The position numbers and the translations under genes are program-made. Positions 8,551-17,193 of a stretch of 64,000 nt of DNA are shown here, piece by piece. This stretch comes from CAZNUM01 sp964539305 (GTDB taxonomy: Bacteria; Fidelibacterota; Marinisomatia; Marinisomatales; TCS55). The notes under the pieces are model-generated. The model saw only the letters and a program-made list of their open reading frames with translations. It made no database searches and had not been told where the DNA came from. Location: assembly GCA_964539305.1 (NCBI GenBank), contig CAZIIM010000009.1, positions 4,105 through 68,104 of the forward strand, given 5' to 3'. Every line of letters begins with the position of its first letter. Position 1 is the first letter of the stretch.

Positions 8551-11528
8551 TTCATGCTGATTATATTCGGGTGAACCGGATTGTGGCTGGAGTGATTCTA
8601 GCCCTGACCTTCCTGGTTTACTTTTTAACAACCGCTGATACGGTACCTTACTGGGATTGCGGTGAATTCATTGCCACTTCTTACATCCTGGGAATCCCCC
8701 ATCCCCCCGGAAGTCCCTTGTATCTCATCGTGGGTCGCTTGTTTTCCATGTTACCCCTGAATCAGGATATTGCTTTCCGGGTCAATCTTATATCCCCCAT
8801 TGTCAGCGCCTTTGCCGTGATGCTCTTGTATTTATCCATCGTCAAAATCATTACCCACTGGCGGGGGATGGTCAAGAATCAATTGGACCTCATCATCACT
8901 TTTGGCGGGGCAGCCGTCGGCGCTTTGGCGTTTGCCTTCACAGACAGTCACTGGTTCAATGCGGTGGAGGCGGAGGTGTATTCCGTCAGCACCTTTTTTA
9001 CAGCCATTGTCATCTGGTTGATTCTCCTCTGGTCCGAACGCTCTGAAGAACCGGGGAATGAACGTTATTTCTTAATTATCGCTTATATGATCGGATTGGC
9101 AACTGGCGTCCATCTGCTGAATCTGCTGACGTTACCTTTTGTGGCCCTCATTATCTATTTCAGAAAATTCAAATTTCAATGGCGAACCTTCCTGATAACC
9201 GTCCTGGCGACCTACGCAGTGTACGCCATTATTAATCATGGAATCATCGACGGGTTACCCAAGTTGGTAGATGGTATCGGACTATATGGTACCGTTTTTC
9301 TGGTACTACTCATTTTTGGAGCAATGGTGGCTTCGATTATCATGAAGAAACGGCTCTTGTCGGTTGCCCTCACATCCGTTGTGCTGATTCTTATCGGCTA
9401 TTCCAGCTATGCCTTGATTTTTATCCGCTCTTCCCAGGATCCCAGGATTGATGAGAATGATCCGGAAACCGTGCCCCGGGCTATTTCTTATATGGAACGG
9501 GAACAATACGGACAGATGTTTCAACTTCCGCGCCGGTTTGATGGCTTGCCTCCCAAACACGAAGTGGTCGGTCGTCCGGCGAACGGTCGTGAATTCAGTG
9601 CCCAGCAGGAGCGGCAATACAAATTTTACCGGATGGATAAACAATGGTCTTTCTTCTGGAATTACCAGGTGAAAAAAATGTACTGGCGTTACTTCCTCTG
9701 GCAATTTGCCGGACGGGGGCCCAGTACGGAGAAATGGGTATCCGCCTATGGCGCCAACCCGCGGGAGGATGGTGTGGACTGGTTCCAGTTTGGATTGCCC
9801 CTGGCCCTGTTCCTGGGAATATTTGGGATGGTAGTCCATTTTCAGAAAGACCGGGCGGAAGCCTTTTCAATCCTCACCCTGTTCCTGATGACCGGTCTGG
9901 CCATTATTGTCTTCGTGAATCAGGATAATCCCCAACCAAGGGAACGGGATTATTCCTATGTAGGCAGCTTTCTCGCTTTTTCCATGTGGATAGGAGTCGG
10001 CGCCGCCGTTTTACTGGACTGGGTGCGAAACAAATTGAAGGATAAAAACTTCGTCAGGAAAGGCACCCTGGGTTTTTTAACGCTTCAATTGATCTTCATT
10101 CCGGGTGTCATGTTGAAAGCAAATTATCATGAACATAACCGCACCGGTAACAAGATTGCCTGGGATTACAGTTACAACTTGTTGCAATCCTGTGAGCCCA
10201 ATGGAATTCTATTCACCAACGGTGATAATGACACTTTCCCATTATGGTACCTGCAGGAGGTGGAGAATGTCCGGAGGGATGTGACCATTGCCAATCTGAG
10301 TCTTTTAAATACGGACTGGTACATTCGGCAACTGCGGGATTCCCGCCGGCAAGAGAATGCCGACTCCTCCGGCCGGGAGCTGGAACGGTTCATTAACCTG
10401 ACTGATGACCAGATACGGAATGTGGCATCGGGCCTGTTGCCCTGGAAAGCCCAAAAGGTGCGTATACCGGTTGAAAGTGACCCGGAGAATAAGGAAGGTT
10501 ACATTGAGTGGATGGTGAAACCTACCTATGCCAATGCTGCCCTGATGGTGAAAGATATGATGATACTGCGGATCATTAACGATGCCAAATGGAAGTATCC
10601 GATCTACTTTGCTGTGACAGTCCCCTCTTCCAACCGGCTGGGTCTGGAGCCCTATCTGGAAATGGAGGGGCTGGTCTACCGGGTTAAAAGTCATCCTGTG
10701 GATCGGAAAAATCCCATTAATCCCGAACGAATGTGGCTGAATCTGATGACGGATTTTGGTTCTGAAACCTGGAACCAGAACTTCTCGGCGGCGGAATGGG
10801 AAGCGAAAGAAGGGGAGATCTGGTCCCGACAGTATAAACCGGGGTACCTGTTCCGTAATCTGGGGTTGAAAGAGGTGTACTATTTCCCCCGGACCAACGT
10901 TCGTCTGCTCCAGAATATCCGCAGTGCCTATATGCAGTTGGCAGCCTATTATTTCATCAAGTTCCGGGATCTTCAGGATCAGGGGAAAGAAGATTCGGTC
11001 GAAGCGCAGCAATATAAGGAAAAAGCACTCCAGGTTATGGCCAAGATGGAGGATAATATTCCTGAAGCCACCATTCAGTTTGATTCCAAGGATCTCTATT
11101 ACCAGGTGGGAAGGATTTACGGCGAATTAGGCCGGCTGGATAAATTGAAAGCCATCATGGACAAACTGATGCAGCGGGATGATCTCACCCTCCGGGATAA
11201 ACTGGAATTCGGACAGGTTTACGTTTCCAATCTGGATTCTTTTGAAATTGGAAAGGAAATTTTTGAGAAGCTGTATTTTACATACCTGGATCTCGAGCGG
11301 GCCGTTGCCTCCAATCAGAAGGTAGACCCGAGAATTTGGGACGAATGGCAGCGCTATCACTCTAAAATTGTCTCCTCCCTGGTTTTTACTTACCGGAAGA
11401 TGGGTCTCGATGACGAGGCTGAAGTGGTGCTTTCTGAATGGTTGGAAAAAAATCCTAACGATCCGGTGGGCCAGAAATTACTGGACGAATTAAAGAATAA
11501 GAAGCAGACTGCTGTTAATCAGGAGTGA
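8547..11528 (+). CDS. DUF2723 family membrane glycosyltransferase-like protein with TPR-like C-terminus
   Basis: A 993-residue multi-pass membrane protein. The N-terminal half carries the DUF2723 signature: D-C-G-E-F at 37-41 in the first external loop and P-H-P-P-G-S-P-L-Y at 51-59, arranged like the acidic catalytic loop of GT-C glycosyltransferases such as protein O-mannosyltransferases. About ten hydrophobic helices occupy residues 10-540. The soluble C-terminal part ends in helical, TPR-like pairs (about 790-985). In Bacteroidota the family is linked to protein O-glycosylation (established for the family in general; substrate unknown here). GTG start overlapping the DUF1844 gene. A GT2 glycosyltransferase follows 48 nt downstream, which fits a glycan role. 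Confidence 0.85.
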   Translation: MIHADYIRVNRIVAGVILALTFLVYFLTTADTVPYWDCGEFIATSYILGIPHPPGSPLYLIVGRLFSMLPLNQDIAFRVNLISPIVSAFAVMLLYLSIVKIITHWRGMVKNQLDLIITFGGAAVGALAFAFTDSHWFNAVEAEVYSVSTFFTAIVIWLILLWSERSEEPGNERYFLIIAYMIGLATGVHLLNLLTLPFVALIIYFRKFKFQWRTFLITVLATYAVYAIINHGIIDGLPKLVDGIGLYGTVFLVLLIFGAMVASIIMKKRLLSVALTSVVLILIGYSSYALIFIRSSQDPRIDENDPETVPRAISYMEREQYGQMFQLPRRFDGLPPKHEVVGRPANGREFSAQQERQYKFYRMDKQWSFFWNYQVKKMYWRYFLWQFAGRGPSTEKWVSAYGANPREDGVDWFQFGLPLALFLGIFGMVVHFQKDRAEAFSILTLFLMTGLAIIVFVNQDNPQPRERDYSYVGSFLAFSMWIGVGAAVLLDWVRNKLKDKNFVRKGTLGFLTLQLIFIPGVMLKANYHEHNRTGNKIAWDYSYNLLQSCEPNGILFTNGDNDTFPLWYLQEVENVRRDVTIANLSLLNTDWYIRQLRDSRRQENADSSGRELERFINLTDDQIRNVASGLLPWKAQKVRIPVESDPENKEGYIEWMVKPTYANAALMVKDMMILRIINDAKWKYPIYFAVTVPSSNRLGLEPYLEMEGLVYRVKSHPVDRKNPINPERMWLNLMTDFGSETWNQNFSAAEWEAKEGEIWSRQYKPGYLFRNLGLKEVYYFPRTNVRLLQNIRSAYMQLAAYYFIKFRDLQDQGKEDSVEAQQYKEKALQVMAKMEDNIPEATIQFDSKDLYYQVGRIYGELGRLDKLKAIMDKLMQRDDLTLRDKLEFGQVYVSNLDSFEIGKEIFEKLYFTYLDLERAVASNQKVDPRIWDEWQRYHSKIVSSLVFTYRKMGLDDEAEVVLSEWLEKNPNDPVGQKLLDELKNKKQTAVNQE

Positions 11529-11576
11529 TCTTCCATTTCCAACCCGACAGGTGAATACGCTGGGGTTGAAAGATTA

Positions 11577-12623
11577 ATGCCCGGGGATTCGCCCTTCGTT
11601 TCAATCATTATCCCCCATTGGAACGGGATTGACGTTCTAGAGGAATGTCTTGAATCGCTGTACCAGTCCACCTATCCTTCCCGGGAAATCATTGTGGTGG
11701 ATAATGCCTCCACCGACGGAAGTGGCGATTGGATTTCATCCCATTATCCGGAGGTTGTCTTGGTTTCCAACGAGCAAAATCTGGGCTATGCCGGCGGCTG
11801 CAACCGGGGTACTGGTGTCGCAAAAGGATCCTATCTATTATTCCTGAACAACGATACTGTTCAGGATCACCACTGGCTGGAACCCTTGGTGGAATGGATG
11901 GAAGACCATCCGAATGCAGCGGCTGTTCAACCCAAAATATTGAATTATTACCAGAGGGATAAATTTGATTACGCCGGAGGCGCAGGAGGGGAACTGGATA
12001 TATTGGGTTTCCCTTTTGCCCGGGGTCGTATCTTTTTGCACCAGGATAAAGACAATGGGCAGTATGATCGGGCCAAACCCGTTTTCTGGGCCAGCGGAAC
12101 CTGTTTAATGGTCCGGAAAACCGCTTTTGACCGGGCGGGCGGTTTTGATGAGACTTTTTTTGCCCATATGGAGGAAATTGACCTTTGCTGGCGTTTCCAC
12201 CTTTTAAATCTGGAGGTGTGGGCGATTCCTGAATCGGTGGTCTATCATAAAAATGCGGTGAGTCTGCCCATGTTTTCCCGACGGAAACAGTATTTGAATC
12301 ACCGGAATTCCCTATTCATGGTGCTTTCAAATTACAGCTGGCCCTTGACAATTTACCTATTTCCCCTGCGTTACGGTTTGGAGTGGATGGCGGTGATTTA
12401 CGCCCTGCTGAAACGTGATTTCAACCACCTCGGAGGCATTATTCAGGCTCATCTCTGGCTGCTCTTCCATCCTCATGTGATCTGGCGGAAGCGACGCAGG
12501 GTTCAGGGGCTACGGGAAGTCCCTGATCGGGAAGTCCTGAAACACATGTTTAAAGGGAGTATTGTCTTTCGTTATTATGTGAAAGGTCAGAAACGGTATT
12601 CAGATCTGAATAGGGAAGCTTAG
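11577..12623 (+). CDS. GT2 family glycosyltransferase (rhamnosyltransferase-like)
   Basis: A 348-residue GT-A fold enzyme. The nucleotide-sugar half shows V-S-I-I-I-P-H-W-N-G at 8-17, the V-V-D-N-A-S-T-D-G-S loop and a D-x-D-like N-N-D-T. The acceptor half shows 'M-E-E-I-D-L-C-W-R', the E-D/W-R motif typical of the WcaE/RfbF rhamnosyl- and related transferases. A hydrophobic stretch near 255-275 may anchor it to the inner membrane. It probably adds a sugar to LPS, exopolysaccharide or a protein-linked glycan; donor and acceptor cannot be read. Its TAG stop overlaps the stop of the convergent gene. Confidence 0.88.
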   Translation: MPGDSPFVSIIIPHWNGIDVLEECLESLYQSTYPSREIIVVDNASTDGSGDWISSHYPEVVLVSNEQNLGYAGGCNRGTGVAKGSYLLFLNNDTVQDHHWLEPLVEWMEDHPNAAAVQPKILNYYQRDKFDYAGGAGGELDILGFPFARGRIFLHQDKDNGQYDRAKPVFWASGTCLMVRKTAFDRAGGFDETFFAHMEEIDLCWRFHLLNLEVWAIPESVVYHKNAVSLPMFSRRKQYLNHRNSLFMVLSNYSWPLTIYLFPLRYGLEWMAVIYALLKRDFNHLGGIIQAHLWLLFHPHVIWRKRRRVQGLREVPDREVLKHMFKGSIVFRYYVKGQKRYSDLNREA

Positions 12624-13495
12624 TTATCCAATTCAGTCATGGCCTGTTGGTACACTTCTTTGTTCTCCGGATCCATTTCCAGCAGGCGCGTCAGCATATC
12701 CTTTTGACCCATAATTTTCAGGTAATTGGCGAGTTCCTCATTATGGGCTTTTAAAAAATACAGGGTCCTGCCGCGGGGGAAGTTTCCGAACACCAGTTCG
12801 AGGCCTTTCATCATATTCTTGAATTCTGCCAGTGCTTCATCAACGTGTCCTTCCTTGAAGCGGTCCTGGGCCAGATAAAAAGCAAAGCGAGCTTCCCGTA
12901 ATCCTTTATTGGCAATGATTTCATTCAGAGTGATCAGTCGCTGAGCCCAGCCTTTGGGGTAGTCGGAAGAGACCGCCCGCAGTGCAATGACCCGGGCCTG
13001 TTCGTAAGCGTAATTACCGCCATGAAGTTCGTAGGTGTCCTCATAACCGCCTAGAATCAGGTAGGTGTAAAAGGCGAGAAAACTGGTGAGGGGATCGAAA
13101 ACGGCCTGGTCATAGAAGAGAGAACTCCCCGAATTGTAATAGAATTGCACTGATTTATCGAAATAACGTAAATCCATTCCATCAGAGACCAAAATCTGGG
13201 CATGGTAAGTTTTCTGTCCGCCTTTTTGGGCGGTTCCTTCAAAGACCAGTTGAATGTGCAGGGGGATGGCAAGATCCTGGTAGTCCTCATCCCAGATCTG
13301 ACTGCTGTAAAACCGTTCAATATTTTCAGCCAGGGAGGCCAGTTCTTGGCGGTCATTATCTTTGAGTAAATGATCGTCGATAGTCACTGTAATGGTTCCA
13401 AATTGGGACTGGAGGGTCGTGACGGCCAGAAAGGTGGTAAGAATCAAGATCTGGGAACGGAACCGCATTACAAACTGAAAATAGGGAAGAATCAC
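12620..13495 (-). CDS. DUF4835 (PorD-like) exported protein
   Basis: A 291-residue exported protein. Either the GTG at 13495 or the in-frame ATG at 13468 could start it; the ATG gives a more typical signal peptide (M-R-F-R-S then a hydrophobic run to L-Q-S-Q). The body matches the DUF4835 pattern: an early 'F-Y-S-S-Q-I-W' block, a central 'D-P-L-T-S-F-L-A-F-Y-T-Y-L-I-L-G' with D-T and G-G-N-Y-A-Y-E, and helical repeats at the C-terminus. The family is carried by Bacteroidota, where some members are named PorD for their association with type IX secretion. No other type IX genes are in the window, so secretion involvement is an inference. Confidence 0.7.
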   Translation of the reverse strand: MILPYFQFVMRFRSQILILTTFLAVTTLQSQFGTITVTIDDHLLKDNDRQELASLAENIERFYSSQIWDEDYQDLAIPLHIQLVFEGTAQKGGQKTYHAQILVSDGMDLRYFDKSVQFYYNSGSSLFYDQAVFDPLTSFLAFYTYLILGGYEDTYELHGGNYAYEQARVIALRAVSSDYPKGWAQRLITLNEIIANKGLREARFAFYLAQDRFKEGHVDEALAEFKNMMKGLELVFGNFPRGRTLYFLKAHNEELANYLKIMGQKDMLTRLLEMDPENKEVYQQAMTELDN

Positions 13496-13596
13496 TTCCG
13501 ATTAAAGAAAAAATAGCTGTTGTTTTCCGTGAACCCAACCTTCCGGAATAGAGGGACGTAAAACCTGCGGAAGTGAATACAGGAACTTAGGTAACT

Positions 13597-15024
13597 TTGA
13601 CCGTGGTAAATGTGAAACACTTGTTGGACTCCCAGCCCGAAGCGCGGAAGATCTTGAAGGTGGTCGGTGAAGTGGGAGCGTTGGAAAATAAAGCAGTCTA
13701 TGTTGTGGGGGGGGTAGTCCGGGATTTATTTCTAAACCGGCCTCTGAAAGAAATCGATATTATGGTGGTAGGGGATGGAATTGAATTTGCCCGCAAGCTG
13801 GCCCACCGATTCAAAGTCAAAACCATTGTTCCGTTTCCGAAATTTTCTACCGCCAAGATCCCGCTAAAACCCATTCCAATTGAAGTGGCCGCCGCCCGGG
13901 AAGAAGCCTATAACGAGACTTCCCGTAAACCCAAGGAGGTCCGATATACGGATTTACAGGGTGATTTAATCCGTCGTGATTTTACAGTCAATTGTATGGC
14001 CATGAGCCTGAACCCGGGCCAGTTCGGTGAACTCCATGATCCGTTCAACGGGGTTCGGGATCTAATGGCCAAACGTTTGGTAACACCGCTGGACCCGGAC
14101 CAGACCTTTTCGGAAGATCCCCTCCGGATGATGCGGGGAGCCTATTTTGCCGCCGCCTTAAATTTTAAAATCGAAGAGAAAACACGGGCTTCTATTCAAC
14201 GCCAAGCGGGTCGAATTGAAATTGTTTCCAAAGAGCGGATTGCAACAGAATTAATGAAAATACTTTCTACCCCCAAACCTTCTATCGGTCTCGAAATCCT
14301 GCAATTGACCGGTTTAATGAAATATATTCTACCGGAAATCGATGTGATGTACGGGATGGACCAGACGCCGGAATGGCATCATAAGGATATATTCTATCAC
14401 ACCTTGCAAGTGGTAGACAATGCGGCTGCTTTATCAGATAAAATGGAATTAAGATTTGCTGCCCTGGTTCACGATATTGCCAAACCGGTCACACGCCGGA
14501 TTGACCAGGAAAAGGGTTACATCTTTCACGGCCATGATGCGGTGGGTGTGCGTATGCTTGAAAAATTGGCCCGCCGCCTGAAATTATCCAATGAGTTGAA
14601 GAATTATTTAAAAAAGCTCACCCTGTTACACTTGCGACCCATTGCCCTGGCAAAAGAAGAAATTACCGATTCAGCCGTTCGGCGGCTGATGGTCTTGGCC
14701 GGTGAAGATATCGATGATCTTTTGACCCTGTGTCGGGCGGATATTACCACCAAGAACCCGGAAAAAGTACGCAAGTACATGGGAAATTTCGAACGGGTCG
14801 AATCCCGAATGCTGGATGTTAAGGAACGGGATGCCATGCGGGCGTTTCAATCCCCGGTTAGGGGAAAAGAAATCATGGAAGTCTGCGGGATACGGGAAGG
14901 GAAGGTTGTAGGCGATATCAAATCCGCAATTGAAGAGGCTATTCTCGACGGTAAAATAGACAACACGTATGAAGCAGCCTTTGACTATTTTATGAAAATA
15001 AAAGATTCCTATTTGAACAAGTAA
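13597..15024 (+). CDS. CCA tRNA nucleotidyltransferase / poly(A) polymerase family protein with HD domain
   Basis: A 475-residue member of the class II nucleotidyltransferases that add CCA to tRNA or A-tails to RNA. The head domain shows G-G-V-V-R-D at 38-43 and the metal-binding pair as E52-I-D54, where the family norm is D-x-D. A neck/body region with 'D-P-L-R-M-M-R-G-A-Y-F-A' follows, then an HD phosphohydrolase domain (H292-D293 in 'L-V-H-D-I-A-K-P'). The HD-containing form is common in the FCB group as the sole CCA enzyme. TTG at 13597 is used here; GTG at 13603 and 13612 are alternatives with equally weak ribosome sites. It diverges from the DUF4835 gene across about 100 bp. Confidence 0.88.
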   Translation: MTVVNVKHLLDSQPEARKILKVVGEVGALENKAVYVVGGVVRDLFLNRPLKEIDIMVVGDGIEFARKLAHRFKVKTIVPFPKFSTAKIPLKPIPIEVAAAREEAYNETSRKPKEVRYTDLQGDLIRRDFTVNCMAMSLNPGQFGELHDPFNGVRDLMAKRLVTPLDPDQTFSEDPLRMMRGAYFAAALNFKIEEKTRASIQRQAGRIEIVSKERIATELMKILSTPKPSIGLEILQLTGLMKYILPEIDVMYGMDQTPEWHHKDIFYHTLQVVDNAAALSDKMELRFAALVHDIAKPVTRRIDQEKGYIFHGHDAVGVRMLEKLARRLKLSNELKNYLKKLTLLHLRPIALAKEEITDSAVRRLMVLAGEDIDDLLTLCRADITTKNPEKVRKYMGNFERVESRMLDVKERDAMRAFQSPVRGKEIMEVCGIREGKVVGDIKSAIEEAILDGKIDNTYEAAFDYFMKIKDSYLNK

Positions 15025-15138
15025 GATTCAGAGATTGCTGGTACCAAGTCTCAGGACAACTATTTACACGGATGATGTGTCGAATAGATCTAACCTGAAA
15101 ACCGGCGGTTCACTTCAAGGTAAAGGAGTACAATTCAA

Positions 15139-15837
15139 ATGGTAGATTTAATTAATGTATTGACAGCACCAGCAGACACATTTAAATCCATTTTAGAACG
15201 GAATGCCTGGCAGGAGGCTTTCAAACCGATTTTAGTCCTGATTATTCTGGGACTTTTTTCCTACTGGCTTCTGCGGGACATTTATGCCGATGCAGGTTGG
15301 GAACAGGCCTCCCAGCGGATTGAACAAAGTACCCGTATTCCTGAAGATCAGAAAAATCAGGCCCTGGAGAATGCTTACGACAGAATCTATAACCCTTCTA
15401 CAGGTAATCTTGTTTTCGCTTACACATTGACCGGTATTTCCTGGCCGATCCGGATCGGGTTTATGTCCTTGCTGGCTCTGCTGGTGGGTAATTTGTTTTT
15501 TGGGGGTGGTGTCGCCTATTCCCGTGTTTTTCTGGCCACTTCCTTTGCCTATTGTGCTTCCATCGTGGAGTATCTTGTAAAAACACCGCTTCAATATTTT
15601 ACCCAGAAAGCCCAAGTTTTTACGGGACTGGGCCTGTTGGATCTGGGGGCAAAAGGTTCTTTCCTGAATACATTTTTAATCGGTGTGGATCTTTTCTCAT
15701 TCTGGCGCGTGTTTCTGTTAGCCGTGGCCATGGGAATCCTCTATAAGAAAAAAACCATACCTTTTCTGTACGCCCTTACCTTGGTCTGGCTTCTTCAGTT
15801 GGTATTCTTTACCGGTCTCGGGACCCTCATCCGTTAA
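15139..15837 (+). CDS. YIP1 family integral membrane protein
   Basis: A 232-residue inner-membrane protein with five predicted hydrophobic helices (about 29-45, 94-115, 124-142, 172-195, 205-228) and a short soluble loop at 50-85. The opening 'L-x-x-P-x-x-T-F-K-S-I-L' followed by a membrane helix is the usual bacterial YIP1-domain start. An AAAGGAG ribosome site precedes the ATG. It is directly upstream of the TolC/MacA/ABC efflux genes, a position in which YIP1 proteins often occur in FCB genomes, possibly assisting the transporter (inference). Confidence 0.75.
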   Translation: MVDLINVLTAPADTFKSILERNAWQEAFKPILVLIILGLFSYWLLRDIYADAGWEQASQRIEQSTRIPEDQKNQALENAYDRIYNPSTGNLVFAYTLTGISWPIRIGFMSLLALLVGNLFFGGGVAYSRVFLATSFAYCASIVEYLVKTPLQYFTQKAQVFTGLGLLDLGAKGSFLNTFLIGVDLFSFWRVFLLAVAMGILYKKKTIPFLYALTLVWLLQLVFFTGLGTLIR

Positions 15838-15852
15838 TTATTGAAATCACCT

Positions 15853-17175
15853 ATGAAAAAGCTATCTGTTCGTTTGAGTCTTCTGTTATTCTTTTCCTTT
15901 GGATTGTCCCAGAGTTTTACCCTGGAAGAGTGTATAGCCATCGCACTGAAAAATAAGGAAACCTTGAAGGCTTCGGCCCTGGATCTGGAATCAAGCCGTC
16001 TGAGTACCCGCAGTTCCTACAGCGTCATTCTTCCGAGTCTGAGTTTTTCAGGTTCCATGAATGAGACAAGGTTTCCACCGCGGTTGGGCGCCTATAATCC
16101 GGGTACCGGTGAACTTGAGCTCAGCAAAGTGTCCAAATATTCCAGCTGGTCCAGCGGTATTTCCGTTTCCCAGACGATTTATGACGGTGGAAAGTGGTGG
16201 AGCACCATTTCCCAGGCTAAAAATAATTATCAGATTTCAAAACAGCTGGATCGACAGGTGTTGATCAATATCATTCGGGAGGTTCACCGTGCTTTCTTTG
16301 CCCATTTGAAGGCGCAGCAACTTCTGGAAGTCGCCCGGCTGAACCTGAAATCTTCCAAACGTCAACTGGAACTGGTGAAACATCAGTTTGATCTGGGAGC
16401 CGTGAAAAAAACGGATTTGTTGAAAGCCGAGGTGAGCCTGGGGCAGGCGGAGGTGGAAGTGATTAACCAGAAGACTGCCCTCAAGACCAGTTACCAGGAT
16501 TTAAAAAATGCCTTGGGACTGATTGGATCCGGGTATGAATTTGAAATTGCAGATGCAGGTCGACCGCTGAAACCGATTCCGGAGCTAAAAGAAGCAACCG
16601 AATTAATGGAAGCCAATAACCCCAGTCTTCTGGCCAAGCGGTATCAGATCGTAGGAGCCAAGTTAAATAAGAAAATCACCACCAGTGCCCGTATTCCGAC
16701 GTTGAGCGCCAATTTGAATTATTCGGGCAGCGCCAGTGAATATCAAAAGTTAATCAATAAATGGAATGACAACTGGCAGTTGCGCACGGGACTGACCCTT
16801 TCCTTTCCCCTGTATACGGGGAATTCTCTTTCCACCCAGGCCCAGCAGGCTACCCTGTCCATCCGGAAACAGGAGTCGGAATATCTGACCCAGCTTCAGG
16901 ACTTAAAGGTGCAATTAATCAATCAGCTGGAGACGCTAGAAAATTACCGCAAGATTATCCCCATCAACGAAAAAGTTCAGTATTCGGCGGAAGAGGATTT
17001 AAAACTGGCGCAGGAACGTTATACCCTGGGAGCGGCCACCATTTTGGAGGTACTGGATGCCCAGGTTTCTGTTCTTCGGGCGAAGTCCTCCGTTATTACA
17101 GCGAAATACGATGCCCGAATTCAGCAGGCCAATTTGAAAGCATTACTGGGGACGCTGGATTCGGAACTACAATAA
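15853..17175 (+). CDS. TolC-like outer membrane efflux protein
   Basis: A 440-residue outer-membrane factor. I start it at ATG 15853 because this gives a clean signal peptide (M-K-K-L ... F-G-L-S-Q); an in-frame TTG at 15841 would add four residues. Two halves each show the OEP pattern of long helices flanking barrel strands, e.g. 'F-T-L-E-E-C-I-A-I-A-L' at the N-terminus, 'L-D-L-G-A-V-K-K-T-D-L-L-K-A-E' at mid-length and 'Y-T-L-G-A-A-T-I-L-E-V-L-D-A-Q' in the second half. It forms the trimeric exit duct for the adaptor and ABC genes that follow. Confidence 0.93.
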   Translation: MKKLSVRLSLLLFFSFGLSQSFTLEECIAIALKNKETLKASALDLESSRLSTRSSYSVILPSLSFSGSMNETRFPPRLGAYNPGTGELELSKVSKYSSWSSGISVSQTIYDGGKWWSTISQAKNNYQISKQLDRQVLINIIREVHRAFFAHLKAQQLLEVARLNLKSSKRQLELVKHQFDLGAVKKTDLLKAEVSLGQAEVEVINQKTALKTSYQDLKNALGLIGSGYEFEIADAGRPLKPIPELKEATELMEANNPSLLAKRYQIVGAKLNKKITTSARIPTLSANLNYSGSASEYQKLINKWNDNWQLRTGLTLSFPLYTGNSLSTQAQQATLSIRKQESEYLTQLQDLKVQLINQLETLENYRKIIPINEKVQYSAEEDLKLAQERYTLGAATILEVLDAQVSVLRAKSSVITAKYDARIQQANLKALLGTLDSELQ

Positions 17176-17193
17176 TTTATTAGGAGCAGATCC

